Shown: piece by piece, positions 49,079 to 58,053 of the stretch
How positions within the stretch are numbered: the first letter of the stretch is position 1
Layout: each line of letters opens with the position of its first letter
Notes under the pieces: model-generated
Database searches by the model: none
What the model was told of the DNA's origin: nothing
Seen by the model: the letters and a program-made list of their open reading frames with translations, nothing else
Program-made: the position numbers and the translations under genes
From: Psychrobacter cibarius
GTDB taxonomy: Bacteria > Pseudomonadota > Gammaproteobacteria > Pseudomonadales > Moraxellaceae
NCBI RefSeq assembly: GCF_016107535.1
Contig: NZ_JABASQ010000010.1
Span: forward strand, 22,888 to 86,887
Reading direction: 5' to 3'
Length of the DNA: 64,000 nt

Positions 49079-50179
49079 ATGGAGAAGCCGTTGAGAGTCT
49101 TACATTTTGTCACTGGTGGCTTTTCAGGAGCCACGAAAGTTGCTATTGATTTGGTTGAGGCACACAATCAAATAGAATCGACTGAAAACCTGTTAGTACT
49201 GCGTCGCAAAAAAACGACCGTACCAGAAAAGCTTGCTGAACTTGAAGGTAAAGATATCGATTACAAGCTTGTCACAAGTACTAACCATCTTGCGACCCTT
49301 CACGAATTAAAAAAACTATGTGTGCAATGGCGACCTGATATATTGGTTGCGCATGGGTTTCCTGAGCATTTACTGGGAAGACGGGCAGGGCTATTGGCAC
49401 AAGTACCTTGCTTGGTACAAGTGGAACACAACTCTAAAGAGCGCTATACACCTTGGAAGATATACCAAACGCGTAAACTAAGTAAATCAACTGCTAGAAT
49501 TGTGGCTGTCTCTGAAGGCGTAGCCCAAGTCTTATCTGAGCAGGGTCTTCACGCACCCATTCAAGCCATCCCAAATGGTATTGATACCACTCGATTTGGC
49601 GGTGTGAATCTTGCACCTGTTAATGAAAGGTCGCATGATCTGATTATGGTGGGAAGATATGCTAAAAGTAAGGATCACGTTACTTTAATTGAAGCACTGA
49701 ATCAGTTAAAGCAAAAAGGCATCAATCCCACTCTTACCTTAGTTGGTAGTGGGCGCAAGCGTTACCAAAGAGAAGTACATGATTTGGTTGCTCGCTATGA
49801 GCTGCATGAACAAGTGACCTTTATAGAGTACAGTAGCGAAGTTGAAAAGCTATTGCTACAACATAAAGTATTTATCATGTCGAGCCGTTTTGAAGGGCTG
49901 AACCTAGCGGTGCTAGAAGCGATGGCAAGTGGCTGTGTCGTTATGGGAAGTACTGCAATGGGAGTAAAGGAGTTGATTGAAGACAACAAGGATGGCTTCT
50001 TGTTTTCAGTCGGGGCAGCAACAGAGCTGGCGAATATCATCGCGACTGTACTATCTAATCCATCAAACTACCAAGCACTAGCAACGGCAGCTAGAGAGAA
50101 AGTTTTAGTTCATTATGATAAAAAACAGGTCACTCAAGCGTATTATCAATTATTTCAGAATTTATTAACAAGCTGTTAA
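49079..50179 (+). CDS. GT4-family glycosyltransferase
   Basis: A 366-residue GT-B fold retaining glycosyltransferase. The N-terminal nucleotide-sugar domain opens RVLHFVTGGFSGATKVAIDL. The C-terminal donor domain has SHDLIMVGRYAKSKDHVTLI, PTLTLVGSGRKR and the ExFGxxxLE-type motif as SSRFEGLNLAVLEAMASG. ATG 49079 is the likely start, and TTG 49067 is an alternative. It is the first of three plus-strand glycan genes at short spacing (27 nt, then 3 nt). Its composition is closer to the chromosome than that of the next genes. Probable role: addition of a sugar to lipooligosaccharide or capsule. Confidence 0.88.
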   Translation: MEKPLRVLHFVTGGFSGATKVAIDLVEAHNQIESTENLLVLRRKKTTVPEKLAELEGKDIDYKLVTSTNHLATLHELKKLCVQWRPDILVAHGFPEHLLGRRAGLLAQVPCLVQVEHNSKERYTPWKIYQTRKLSKSTARIVAVSEGVAQVLSEQGLHAPIQAIPNGIDTTRFGGVNLAPVNERSHDLIMVGRYAKSKDHVTLIEALNQLKQKGINPTLTLVGSGRKRYQREVHDLVARYELHEQVTFIEYSSEVEKLLLQHKVFIMSSRFEGLNLAVLEAMASGCVVMGSTAMGVKELIEDNKDGFLFSVGAATELANIIATVLSNPSNYQALATAAREKVLVHYDKKQVTQAYYQLFQNLLTSC

Positions 50180-50206
50180 TTATAAAGTTTTTAATGTGAG
50201 TGTTGT

Positions 50207-51169
50207 ATGAATAAAGAAGATCTAACAATTGGTATTTTAATACCTGTTTATAATGTAGCGGATTATGTAGAAGAGTGTATAGAATCAATACTCACTCAAA
50301 TCGATACTAGAGCATCTATTTTAATAATGAACGATGCTTCGACAGATAATAGTGCAGCTATTATCAAGCGTTTTGAAAATTACCCTCAAGTGCAAATCTT
50401 CGATGCGCCTTATAATAGAGGTTTGTCAGACACACGCAATGCGCTTTTCGATATGGGCCAAACAGAGTATATCTGGTTTATTGACTCTGATGATGTTATG
50501 TACGAAGGTGCTTATAAATCTGTCATGTCTCAAATAGAAAAATTGAACTCGGATGTGCTATGTGCCGATTATGTATCATTACGAGGAAAAAAAGAGGTAA
50601 ATAAAAAAGGGTTTATAGGCACGTCTAATAAAAATTATATCAATAAGAGCAATAGCTTCTTAGATAATATTATTGAAAATAATAGTAATCATGTTTGGAA
50701 TAAGGTTTTTAGAAGACAGATAATACAAGACATAAGGTTTAAAGAAGGATTGAATTTTGAAGATATTTTGTATATGACTGATATCTCATTAAAGAGTTTT
50801 CAATATAGCTATTTAAAACAGCCTGTAATAAAGTATCGTGAGCGTGAAGGGTCTATTTTAAAGAATATCGACAAAAAATACGTAGATGATTATTTATATG
50901 CTTTCACTTATCGCGTTGAAAACTATCAGAGAGATGGTGAAAAAGATGGCTATCATTATTTGCTGTATAAAGTATATAAACGTTATATAGGGCTGTTAAA
51001 TAAAATCGCTAAAAACCATCAGGAAGATTTGTTAAAAGACACCTATGCTCAATACAATAAGTACTTCTCAGAGCTTTATCTTGTTGCTAATAAAGAGCTG
51101 CGAATACATCAAAGAATAACTCTGAATATTAAACGTTCCAAATTAGACAAAATTCTGAAAGGTATGTAG
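50207..51169 (+). CDS. GT2-family glycosyltransferase
   Basis: A 320-residue inverting GT-A fold enzyme. The first 120 residues hold the GT2 domain: GILIPVYNVADYVEECIESI, ILIMNDASTDNSAAIIKRFE, the acceptor-loop NRGLSDTRNALFDM, and the metal-binding DxD as WFIDSDDVMYEG. HVWNKVFRRQIIQDIRFKEG and GLNFEDILYMTDISL are typical of the capsule/LOS branch. The C-terminal third is lysine- and tyrosine-rich. The DNA is clearly more AT-rich than the surrounding genes, which suggests horizontal acquisition. It is 3 nt from the next gene. Confidence 0.9.
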   Translation: MNKEDLTIGILIPVYNVADYVEECIESILTQIDTRASILIMNDASTDNSAAIIKRFENYPQVQIFDAPYNRGLSDTRNALFDMGQTEYIWFIDSDDVMYEGAYKSVMSQIEKLNSDVLCADYVSLRGKKEVNKKGFIGTSNKNYINKSNSFLDNIIENNSNHVWNKVFRRQIIQDIRFKEGLNFEDILYMTDISLKSFQYSYLKQPVIKYREREGSILKNIDKKYVDDYLYAFTYRVENYQRDGEKDGYHYLLYKVYKRYIGLLNKIAKNHQEDLLKDTYAQYNKYFSELYLVANKELRIHQRITLNIKRSKLDKILKGM

Positions 51170-51172
51170 ACC

Positions 51173-52144
51173 ATGCAAAAGATCTTTAACGTTATCCGTA
51201 ATAAGCCCTTTAAGGTTTTCTATAATGGCCTAGTGCCTAGAAATGTAAGGAAGCGCTGGAATTATCAGTATGATGATAAAATTAAGCAAGAAAAAGTAGC
51301 CTCTTACTGGAGGATGGTTCTTGATCAATACGCTGACAAAAAAATAGAAAAGTATGATACTCCACCAATCAAAAAAGAACTGGTAGGCAAAAAAATTATT
51401 TGGCAATATTGGGGACAGGGATTAGAAAATTTACCGGAAATGGTGGAAATATGTTTTTCTTCAGTAGACAGTCATGCTCACGATTATCAGGTTATCAGAA
51501 TTACTGATGAAAACATAAATGAATATATAAAGCTTCCAGAGTTTGTTGATGAAAAACGTAAAAATGGAGTTTTTAGACCAGTATTCTTTTCTGATTTGCT
51601 GCGTGTTGCATTGTTGTCAATCTATGGTGGGGTTTGGCTAGATGCTTCCGTTTTATTAACAGATAGGCTACCCAAGGAATATGCAAACTGTAATTTTTTT
51701 ATGTATAGCCGTGATCCCAACTCTCTTAATAAAAATTGGGGTACAAATGATACACATTTTTACTTTAATTGGAGAGATGAATTTAAAGTAAAACATCTTA
51801 GTAGTATTATGTTTTCTAAGCCAAACTCAATGATTACAAAGACTTTGGTTGACTTGCTGCTTTATTATTGGGAAAATGAAAGTAAAATTGAGTATTACTT
51901 TTTCTTTCAAGTAATGATTAATGAATTAAAGGAGTCAAAAATTATAGATTTTGAATTTCCTGTTATTGATGATACTTTTCCACATTTATTACAATCTGAG
52001 ATAAAAAAGCAATTTAATGAAGACGAATACAAAAAAATAGTTTCACAAGCTAGTATTCATAAGTTGACTATTCATGAGGCTTTCAAGGAAGAGTATTTCG
52101 AAAAACAAACCTATTATGGCTATCTAAAAAATAGATATATATAA
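51173..52144 (+). CDS. Capsular polysaccharide synthesis-type glycosyltransferase
   Basis: A 323-residue protein of the Caps_synth/GT32-like group. The signature is KIIWQYWGQGLENLPEMVEI, then DYQVIRITDENINEYIKLPE, RPVFFSDLLRVALLSIYGGV, and the DxD-type WLDASVLLTDRLP. Such enzymes transfer sugars in capsule or LOS assembly in the cytoplasm. It is strongly AT-rich and lysine-rich. The stop codon TAA (52142-52144) lies within the target duplication of the following insertion sequence, so the IS landed exactly at its 3' end without changing the product. Confidence 0.87.
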   Translation: MQKIFNVIRNKPFKVFYNGLVPRNVRKRWNYQYDDKIKQEKVASYWRMVLDQYADKKIEKYDTPPIKKELVGKKIIWQYWGQGLENLPEMVEICFSSVDSHAHDYQVIRITDENINEYIKLPEFVDEKRKNGVFRPVFFSDLLRVALLSIYGGVWLDASVLLTDRLPKEYANCNFFMYSRDPNSLNKNWGTNDTHFYFNWRDEFKVKHLSSIMFSKPNSMITKTLVDLLLYYWENESKIEYYFFFQVMINELKESKIIDFEFPVIDDTFPHLLQSEIKKQFNEDEYKKIVSQASIHKLTIHEAFKEEYFEKQTYYGYLKNRYI

Positions 52145-52149
52145 ATAAA
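52142..52149. repeat. Target-site duplication, left copy
   Basis: TAAATAAA is duplicated exactly at 52864-52871 on the other side of the insertion sequence. Eight bases is the usual length for IS1595-family elements. Confidence 0.85.
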
Positions 52150-52863
52150 GGGGCTGTAGTAGATAAGGATTAAATATCACACCATTTTCTCAGCGTTTTA
52201 AGCTGAGTAGACGGTGATCCATAGTTGAATCTAAACTCGCACTCTTTTAAAAATAAATGGAAGTTCTTCTTATCGATCCCATTATATTTTCTGAGTGTTC
52301 TTTTAGACTGATTCCAAAAGTTCTCAATGCCATTGATGTGATTGTTTTTACCGCAAGTAAACTCTTTAGAGTGATTGACTCTAAAGAGTTTAAACTCGCT
52401 CACATCTAACGCATTGTAACTTCGATAACTATCAGTATAAACAAAGCTGTCAGGCTTGATTTTACGCTTGATGACAGGCATTAATGTGCTTTGTTTGGTG
52501 TCTGCTACGACAATGGTATAAACCTTACCATTTCGTTTTAGTATACCAAATACAGCTGTCTTACCAGCAGCCCCGCGACCTCTTTTGCCTTTACGTACGC
52601 CGCCAAAGTAACTTTCATCTAATTTGACTTACACCTAAAAGAGCTCATCAGCTTCTAATGAGAGATGGTAATCTATCACAAGTCTTATTTTATGATAAAA
52701 AAGTGCAGCAGTGTTAGGTTGAATGTCGAGCAAATCTGCGGCTGTTCTTGCAGTCACTTCAGCCGTGAAAACTCTAAGAGCCTTCGCTGTACTTTTTTAC
52801 TTAGTTTACAACGGGTTATCTTCATAAAAGTAGTCTAGCATAGTGCTTATCTACTACAGCCTC
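52150..52863 (-). mobile_element. IS1595-family (IS1016/ISXO2-like) insertion sequence, decayed
   Basis: The element is 714 bp with 18-bp terminal inverted repeats. The left end is GGGGCTGTAGTAGATAAG and the right end, read inward, is GAGGCTGTAGTAGATAAG (one mismatch). The 8-bp duplication TAAATAAA flanks both ends. It encodes one transposase on the minus strand that is now interrupted. The intact ends and duplication show a true transposition event between the two convergent halves of the glycan locus. Confidence 0.9.
52170..52825 (-). pseudogene. IS1595-family transposase, broken
   Basis: Read from ATG 52825 the product begins MKITRCKLSKKVQRRLLEFS, then shifts frame after about 20 codons. 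In the next frame TAEVTARTAADLLDIQPNTA and FYHKIRLVIDYHLSLEADEL continue the family. Two stop codons (TAG and TAA, separated by one codon) follow ADELF, just before the conserved LDESYFGGVRKGKRGRG. The DDE core then remains open to the end (VYTDSYRSY, KNNHINGIENFWNQSKRTLR, ending KTLRKWCDI). It therefore has one frameshift and two nonsense codons and should be inactive unless complemented in trans. Confidence 0.88.
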
Positions 52864-52871
52864 TAAATAAA
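52864..52871. repeat. Target-site duplication, right copy
   Basis: TAAATAAA matches 52142-52149 exactly. It abuts the right inverted repeat and lies 1 base from the stop codon of the next minus-strand gene. Confidence 0.85.
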
Positions 52872-53741
52872 TTAAGCATGAAATTTTTGCATGGTTCCAA
52901 ACCAATTTTGCTCACCATTGCTATTTTTACCAAGATAGTGAAATTTAAATAGATTGGGTTGCTTAAGATGACACATTAAATAAACACCTTGATCATCGTC
53001 CACAATGTTTTTTTGAAATAATTCTTCTTGACAATTTTTTACAACATTAAAGAACTCTCTCCAAATATTTTGATTAGCTACTGTTACGCCACCTATGATA
53101 ACTGCTCTATTATTTAAAATAGCAGATAAAACTTTGTTTTTTGTATGAGGGAAGTTGGGATTGTTAAAAAATAAAAAAAACTTGTCTTTTGTTAATGTGA
53201 AAAAATGAACATGTAAGTCATCAAAAGGGTAGTACCAATTATTAATACCTAGCAGAGTAGTATTATCTCTACAATATCCGAAGTCTACCCAAGCAACCAG
53301 ATCATTAGACAAGTTAAAATCTTCAATAGCTTTGTTTACAAAGTAAGTTTTTAGATTAGTTACTAGGACATACTTTTCAGACCAATACTCAGGGTTGAGC
53401 TTGTGTTTATCGGGTATTTTACTCTTGAAATTATTGCTGTTAATTATCGATTTAATTTCATCTAGTAAGTTTCTAAACTTTTTTTCTAAATCAATAATGA
53501 TGATCTTGGTTGGTTTGTTACCTCTTAATTTTCTGATATAAGGCTTCATTTCCTCAAAGGTAAATACAACCATTTCATTATCGAGTTTTGCTAAGTTCTC
53601 AAAATATGATAGGTATGTTTGATTATCCCTAAGTAGATGAGAAGGGTGTCCTTTTTCAGTGGACCAATCACCTCTACCAATATCAAAGTAGGCAGTAACA
53701 ATTGTGATTGACTTTTCAGTTGTTGGTATTGAATTATCCAT
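52872..53741 (-). CDS. HtrL/YibB (WlaTC)-family protein
   Basis: A 289-residue protein matching the HtrL/YibB family found in LOS and capsule loci: SITIVTAYFDIGRGDWSTEK, TYLSYFENLAKLDNEMVVFT and YVLVTNLKTYFVNKAIEDFN. VAWVDFGYCRDNTTLLGINN carries a DFGY motif of GT-A-like type, and VIIGGVTVANQNIWREFFNV follows. The biochemical role is not firmly established, but glycan transfer is likely. I start at ATG 53741, 2 nt after the stop of the upstream gene. The TTG at 53768 would force overlap. The gene is very AT-rich. Confidence 0.85.
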   Translation of the reverse strand: MDNSIPTTEKSITIVTAYFDIGRGDWSTEKGHPSHLLRDNQTYLSYFENLAKLDNEMVVFTFEEMKPYIRKLRGNKPTKIIIIDLEKKFRNLLDEIKSIINSNNFKSKIPDKHKLNPEYWSEKYVLVTNLKTYFVNKAIEDFNLSNDLVAWVDFGYCRDNTTLLGINNWYYPFDDLHVHFFTLTKDKFFLFFNNPNFPHTKNKVLSAILNNRAVIIGGVTVANQNIWREFFNVVKNCQEELFQKNIVDDDQGVYLMCHLKQPNLFKFHYLGKNSNGEQNWFGTMQKFHA

Positions 53742-53743
53742 TA

Positions 53744-54544
53744 CTACCGCCAATAATCTTTTAGCCAAGGGCTTGGCTTAACATGACGATACCACTTGCC
53801 TCCGCTACCATTGATGGCATCTGGCGGATTAATCTCACCATGAAAGATGACAATCTTTGCACCATCCAGCAGAGTAGGTGCGCGCACAAAGTTAAAGGGA
53901 ATAGGGGCGATGCATTGGTACTTGAAGCTGACACACCATGTTTTATCCCAATACTCTAAATGATGATGCTCACGTAAATAGTTAGACAGATAAGCCTGCT
54001 CATGGCGCACTTGGGTACGAATGGTAGCAAAGTTACGCTCAAAGTTTGCGAGCAAATCAGGATAGGTGTTCATGCCAATGTTGAAACGATAAACAGAGCT
54101 ATTACCAATCATTCGCCACGGTTTTTTCCAATCACGGATAATCACCACGCTGTCCTTGTGCTGAGCTTGATAGGTAAAAAAGGCGTCTATGTTATCAACA
54201 ATAACAATGTCGATATCTAAAAATAAAGCCACACCTTTAAGACCATATAGTTCAGGTTTGAAAGTCGTGAGTTTTTTCCAACCACGCTCAGGTCCAGCAG
54301 GCAAATCCATCTTTGGAATAGGATGGCAAGTCACAGCAGGGTCGATACCGCTGCTATCATCAGTGAGGCAGATCATTTGAAAGTCTAAGGTCAAATGGCG
54401 ACTGACCATATTATAAAGACGGTTGACGTACTCAGCGCCGTATTTGTTACCCCATTTCATACAGATAACATAACGCTGCTCAGCAGTGCTGCTGCGTGCG
54501 TGCGTGTGGTCTTTCGATGAGGTATTGGTTACGTCAGTTGCCAT
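53744..54544 (-). CDS. Glycosyltransferase-like protein with DxD motif
   Basis: A 266-residue protein. YVICMKWGNKYGAEYVNRLY at the start and the DxD in VALFLDIDIVIVDNIDAFFT suggest a GT8-like GT-A fold that binds a nucleotide sugar and metal. VIIRDWKKPWRMIGNSSVYR and AYLSNYLREHHHLEYWDKTW follow, and VIFHGEINPPDAINGSGGKW lies near the end. The first 20 residues are hydrophilic and variable. Unlike its downstream neighbour it has near-normal composition. It is the first gene of the minus-strand pair in the glycan locus; the exact sugar is unknown. Confidence 0.82.
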   Translation of the reverse strand: MATDVTNTSSKDHTHARSSTAEQRYVICMKWGNKYGAEYVNRLYNMVSRHLTLDFQMICLTDDSSGIDPAVTCHPIPKMDLPAGPERGWKKLTTFKPELYGLKGVALFLDIDIVIVDNIDAFFTYQAQHKDSVVIIRDWKKPWRMIGNSSVYRFNIGMNTYPDLLANFERNFATIRTQVRHEQAYLSNYLREHHHLEYWDKTWCVSFKYQCIAPIPFNFVRAPTLLDGAKIVIFHGEINPPDAINGSGGKWYRHVKPSPWLKDYWR

Positions 54545-54577
54545 AATGCACTCATATTAATATAAATAAAAAATATT

Positions 54578-54750
54578 TAGGGCGTGTTCTCATTTTTAAC
54601 ATGGTGATAAAAATGAGATAAATTGTCGCCAAACAAGAAAGTAGCGCAGACAATATTGAGTTATTGACGGACTATTTGACGCTATTTGGCAAAATTTAGT
54701 CATCTCTAATCCATTTATAAGACGATCGATTGAACTGAGGACACGCCCTA
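54578..54750. mobile_element. MITE-like 173-bp element with GGGCGTGTYCTCA ends
   Basis: The left end TAGGGCGTGTTCTCA (54578-54592) and right end TGAGGACACGCCCTA (54736-54750) are 15-bp inverted repeats with one mismatch. The outermost TA could be a TA target duplication, as used by IS630/Tc1-type elements. No coding frame is present. The same ends form a 51-bp palindrome at 43563-43613, and one end recurs at 37976-37998. This suggests a small non-autonomous family mobilised by an element outside the window. Confidence 0.7.
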
Positions 54751-54840
54751 GTAACGTTCAAAGGTACAAAAGTAAGCCGATATTATCACAGCTATGATTC
54801 ACGATATCTCTAAACGTTTGGCTAATTGTAAGGTCATTGT

Positions 54841-55806
54841 TCATTGTTCATGGCCAGCGCGCGTGATTGTATCATGAACGTTTTGATCAGCCCGCTTGTT
54901 ATCACGAATGAATTTGGCCAAAGTTTTTTCATCAACGTTGTAAGGATTCCCTAATGTGGGAATGTGTTTGAAACGTCGATAGCCCCACATATAGTGACTG
55001 CATTTTTCTTCAATCATCTGTTGCATGGCTTGGTTAAGTGCATAAGCGGCGGTCTCGGCATGACGATCATAAAGTGCTGGATCATCGAGCTTATAACAAT
55101 AGATGTCAAATCCACGACCATCGTCACGGCGAATACAAGATAAGCCAACCAACGCACATCTGGTTTTACTAGCAAGTTTAGAAGCAAGCGTACTGGTTAG
55201 TGTTTTAATGCCAAAAAAGGGCACAACCACGCCACCTGAAGGATCAGGAACATGATCGGGTAAGACAATACTAAAGCCCCCTTGTTTGAGGGTTTTAAAT
55301 ATGGCTTTGACACCGCTACCATCGGTGGGTACTAAAGTCGCATTAAGCCTTGAACGCCCTTGTAGCACAAAGTTGTTGGTAATGTCACCTTTAACAGGTT
55401 TATACATAATGGTTGGGGAACCAAATTGATTGAGCCAAGCGTTCATCATCTCCCATGTACCGAGATGCGGCACGATAGCGAGCATGCCGTTGGCACTCGC
55501 AAGTCCTTCTAATAAAATGTCTTTATTATGAACGTCGCGAATCTGAGCGATACTCCACTCAGGTGACATGGCCCAGCTTTTAATCGATTCAATACTGGTC
55601 AAACACTGGTGATAAATAATCTCTTTGGTTAACACTTGTTTTTGCACATCAGTCAGCTTAGGAGCAATTAACGCCATATTGATACTAACCGTACGCATGA
55701 TACTCAAATTGGGTATCTTGATAATCACCCACGCAACAAAACGTGCCAGTATCTGCAAGACAGATAATGGCACGATTTTAAAAATGTGATACGGATTCAT
55801 AACCAT
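54841..55806 (-). CDS. Lysophospholipid / lipid A-type acyltransferase (LpxL/HtrB family)
   Basis: A 321-residue inner-membrane-associated acyltransferase. The catalytic HxxxxE is in AIVPHLGTWEMMNAWLNQFG (about residues 134-139). MYKPVKGDITNNFVL, FSIVLPDHVPDPSGGVVVPF and RCALVGLSCIRRDDGRGFDI follow the family order. The N terminus has one hydrophobic anchor. These enzymes add secondary acyl chains to lipid A or make related acyl transfers. The position next to the glycan locus fits a role in LOS. A GYRRFK segment near the C terminus is typical of the LpxL group. Which acyl chain it transfers cannot be read from sequence. Confidence 0.9.
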   Translation of the reverse strand: MVMNPYHIFKIVPLSVLQILARFVAWVIIKIPNLSIMRTVSINMALIAPKLTDVQKQVLTKEIIYHQCLTSIESIKSWAMSPEWSIAQIRDVHNKDILLEGLASANGMLAIVPHLGTWEMMNAWLNQFGSPTIMYKPVKGDITNNFVLQGRSRLNATLVPTDGSGVKAIFKTLKQGGFSIVLPDHVPDPSGGVVVPFFGIKTLTSTLASKLASKTRCALVGLSCIRRDDGRGFDIYCYKLDDPALYDRHAETAAYALNQAMQQMIEEKCSHYMWGYRRFKHIPTLGNPYNVDEKTLAKFIRDNKRADQNVHDTITRAGHEQ

Positions 55807-55867
55807 TCACACGGTGATGAATCACGTAATAAGTACTGAAAAAAATATCCGGACATCGTTAGACCAT

Positions 55868-57709
55868 TTATTGCGCAGGTTTGTTGGTGTCAGCTTGTGC
55901 TTTTTCGCGCACACGGATACCAAGATCACGTAGCTGCTTGCTATCGACTTCAGCAGGTGCTTGAGTTAGTGGGCATTCAGCAGTTTTAGTTTTTGGGAAA
56001 GCGATAACATCACGGATAGAGTCAGCGCCTACCATAAGCATAATCAGACGATCCAAACCAAAGGCCAAGCCACCATGCGGCGGCGCACCGAATCTTAATG
56101 CATCAAGCAAGAAACCAAACTTGTCTTCAGCTTCTTGCTCGCCGATACCTAACGCTTCAAGTACCGCTTGCTGCATATCAAAGGTATTGATACGTAAGCT
56201 ACCACCGCCAACTTCTGTACCGTTCAATACCATATCATAAGCGATAGAGAGGGCAGATTCTGGGTTGTTTTTCAATTCATCAACAGAACCTTTAGGTTTA
56301 GTAAATGGGTGATGCATTGACGTCCAACGACCATCGTCCGTTTGCTCAAACATTGGGAAATCAGTGACCCAAAGTGGCGCCCACTGACAAGTAGTCATCT
56401 CAAGGTCTAGACCAATTTTTTGACGTAGTGCACCGATTGCGTCATTGACGACACTGGCTTTATCCGCACCAAAGAAAATAATATCATTGCTTTCTGCACC
56501 AGTACGCTCAATCAAGCTTACCAATACGTCATCGGTCATATTTTTGATGATAGGAGACTGAAGACCAGATTCTTGGTCAACGCCGTTGTTGATATTGCTC
56601 GCATCGTTAACTTTGATATACGCCAAACCACGTGCACCATAAATGCTAACGAATTTGGTATAAGCATCGATTTGCTTACGGCTTAATGACGCGCCGCCCG
56701 GGATGCGTAGGGCGGCAACGCGGCCTTTAGGATCGTTAGCAGGACCGGCAAATACTTTAAAATCAACGTCTTTCATTAAATCAGCAACGTCGATGAGTTT
56801 TAATGGAATACGTAAGTCAGGCTTGTCTGAGGCATAGTCACGCATTGCTTCAGCGTAAGTCATGCGTGGGAATTGCTCAAACTCAACATCCATCATGGTT
56901 TTGAATAAATGCTTAATCAAACCTTCGTTGATGTTCATGATTTCTTCTTCATTTAAGAAAGAAGTTTCAATATCGACTTGGGTAAATTCAGGCTGACGGT
57001 CAGCACGTAAGTCTTCGTCACGGAAACATTTAGCGATTTGATAATAACGATCAAAACCTGACACCATCAACAGCTGTTTGAATAACTGTGGTGATTGTGG
57101 CAATGCGAAAAAGTTACCTGGGCGTGTGCGTGATGGCACAAGATAATCACGCGCGCCTTCTGGTGTCGCACGAGTCAAGATAGGGGTTTCAACGTCTAAG
57201 AAACCATGGTCATCTAAGTAACGACGAATGGCTGACGTGGCTTTAGCACGGAAAACCATACGCTCTTGCATTTGCGGACGACGCATATCAAGATAGCGAT
57301 ATTTTAAACGCAAGTCTTCTGATACCGTGGTTTTCTCATCATTTAATGGGAAAGGCGGTGTTTCAGATTTCGCCAATACTTCAATTTCTTTGCCCAACAG
57401 CTCAATCTGACCACTGGTCATATTATTGTTTTCAGTACCCGCGTAGCGTTGACGTACGCGACCAGTGATTTTTAGCACATATTCAGGACGTACTGCATCA
57501 GCAGTTGCAAAGGCTTCTGGCGTATCAGGGTCAACGACGACCTGCAAGATACCAGCGCGGTCACGCATGTCTAAAAAAATCACGCCACCGTGATCGCGAC
57601 GACGATGTACCCAGCCTACGATACTAATGGTTTGATCGATGAAGCTTTCGGTTACGGCTCCGCAATATTCGTCTCGATATTCGCTATGCGTCATAGTGCT
57701 TTGCGTCAT
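55868..57709 (-). CDS. aspS: Aspartyl-tRNA synthetase, bacterial type
   Basis: AspS charges tRNA-Asp in the cytoplasm. At 613 residues it is the long bacterial form with a GAD insertion (about residues 300-430). The N-terminal OB-fold has [20 protein letters not shown]. Class II motif 2 is [20 protein letters not shown], and motif 3 is [20 protein letters not shown]. The tail [20 protein letters not shown] is standard. Whether it is discriminating or also charges tRNA-Asn cannot be told here. It is monocistronic, with 344 bases upstream to the sohB-like gene. Confidence 0.98.
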   Translation of the reverse strand: MTQSTMTHSEYRDEYCGAVTESFIDQTISIVGWVHRRRDHGGVIFLDMRDRAGILQVVVDPDTPEAFATADAVRPEYVLKITGRVRQRYAGTENNNMTSGQIELLGKEIEVLAKSETPPFPLNDEKTTVSEDLRLKYRYLDMRRPQMQERMVFRAKATSAIRRYLDDHGFLDVETPILTRATPEGARDYLVPSRTRPGNFFALPQSPQLFKQLLMVSGFDRYYQIAKCFRDEDLRADRQPEFTQVDIETSFLNEEEIMNINEGLIKHLFKTMMDVEFEQFPRMTYAEAMRDYASDKPDLRIPLKLIDVADLMKDVDFKVFAGPANDPKGRVAALRIPGGASLSRKQIDAYTKFVSIYGARGLAYIKVNDASNINNGVDQESGLQSPIIKNMTDDVLVSLIERTGAESNDIIFFGADKASVVNDAIGALRQKIGLDLEMTTCQWAPLWVTDFPMFEQTDDGRWTSMHHPFTKPKGSVDELKNNPESALSIAYDMVLNGTEVGGGSLRINTFDMQQAVLEALGIGEQEAEDKFGFLLDALRFGAPPHGGLAFGLDRLIMLMVGADSIRDVIAFPKTKTAECPLTQAPAEVDSKQLRDLGIRVREKAQADTNKPAQ

Positions 57710-58053
57710 AATATAATTATCCAGTTGTCAGCCCAATTCGAAATACAATAATGCAGCCATTGCTGTACGATTCAAGCTATCCGCTAAAAACGCACAAACA
57801 CCGCGATTAAGACAAATGGTCATCACGTTGGCTACAGAAAATTTGGTGTAAACGCATATTATGCCTAATCTGCCCTTGTTATACAACCAGTGGCGTCCAA
57901 TCAAAGCGTAGGAAAGTATCAGTAATGGGCGTATTTATTCAGTAACATTTGCATTGGGTTAAATATTGTCATTTTGCTTGAAAATATCAGCCACTGTGCA
58001 CATATCAGGCTCAATTATAAAATCTTATTAAAATTATTCTAATCATGTAAGGA
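57710..58053. other. Divergent intergenic region aspS / sohB-like
   Basis: No gene is supported in these 344 bases. The last 100 before 58054 are AT-rich and probably hold the sohB-like promoter. An in-frame TAA at 58048-58050 closes the frame just upstream of the sohB-like start, which rules out an N-terminal extension. No operator is clear. Confidence 0.5.
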
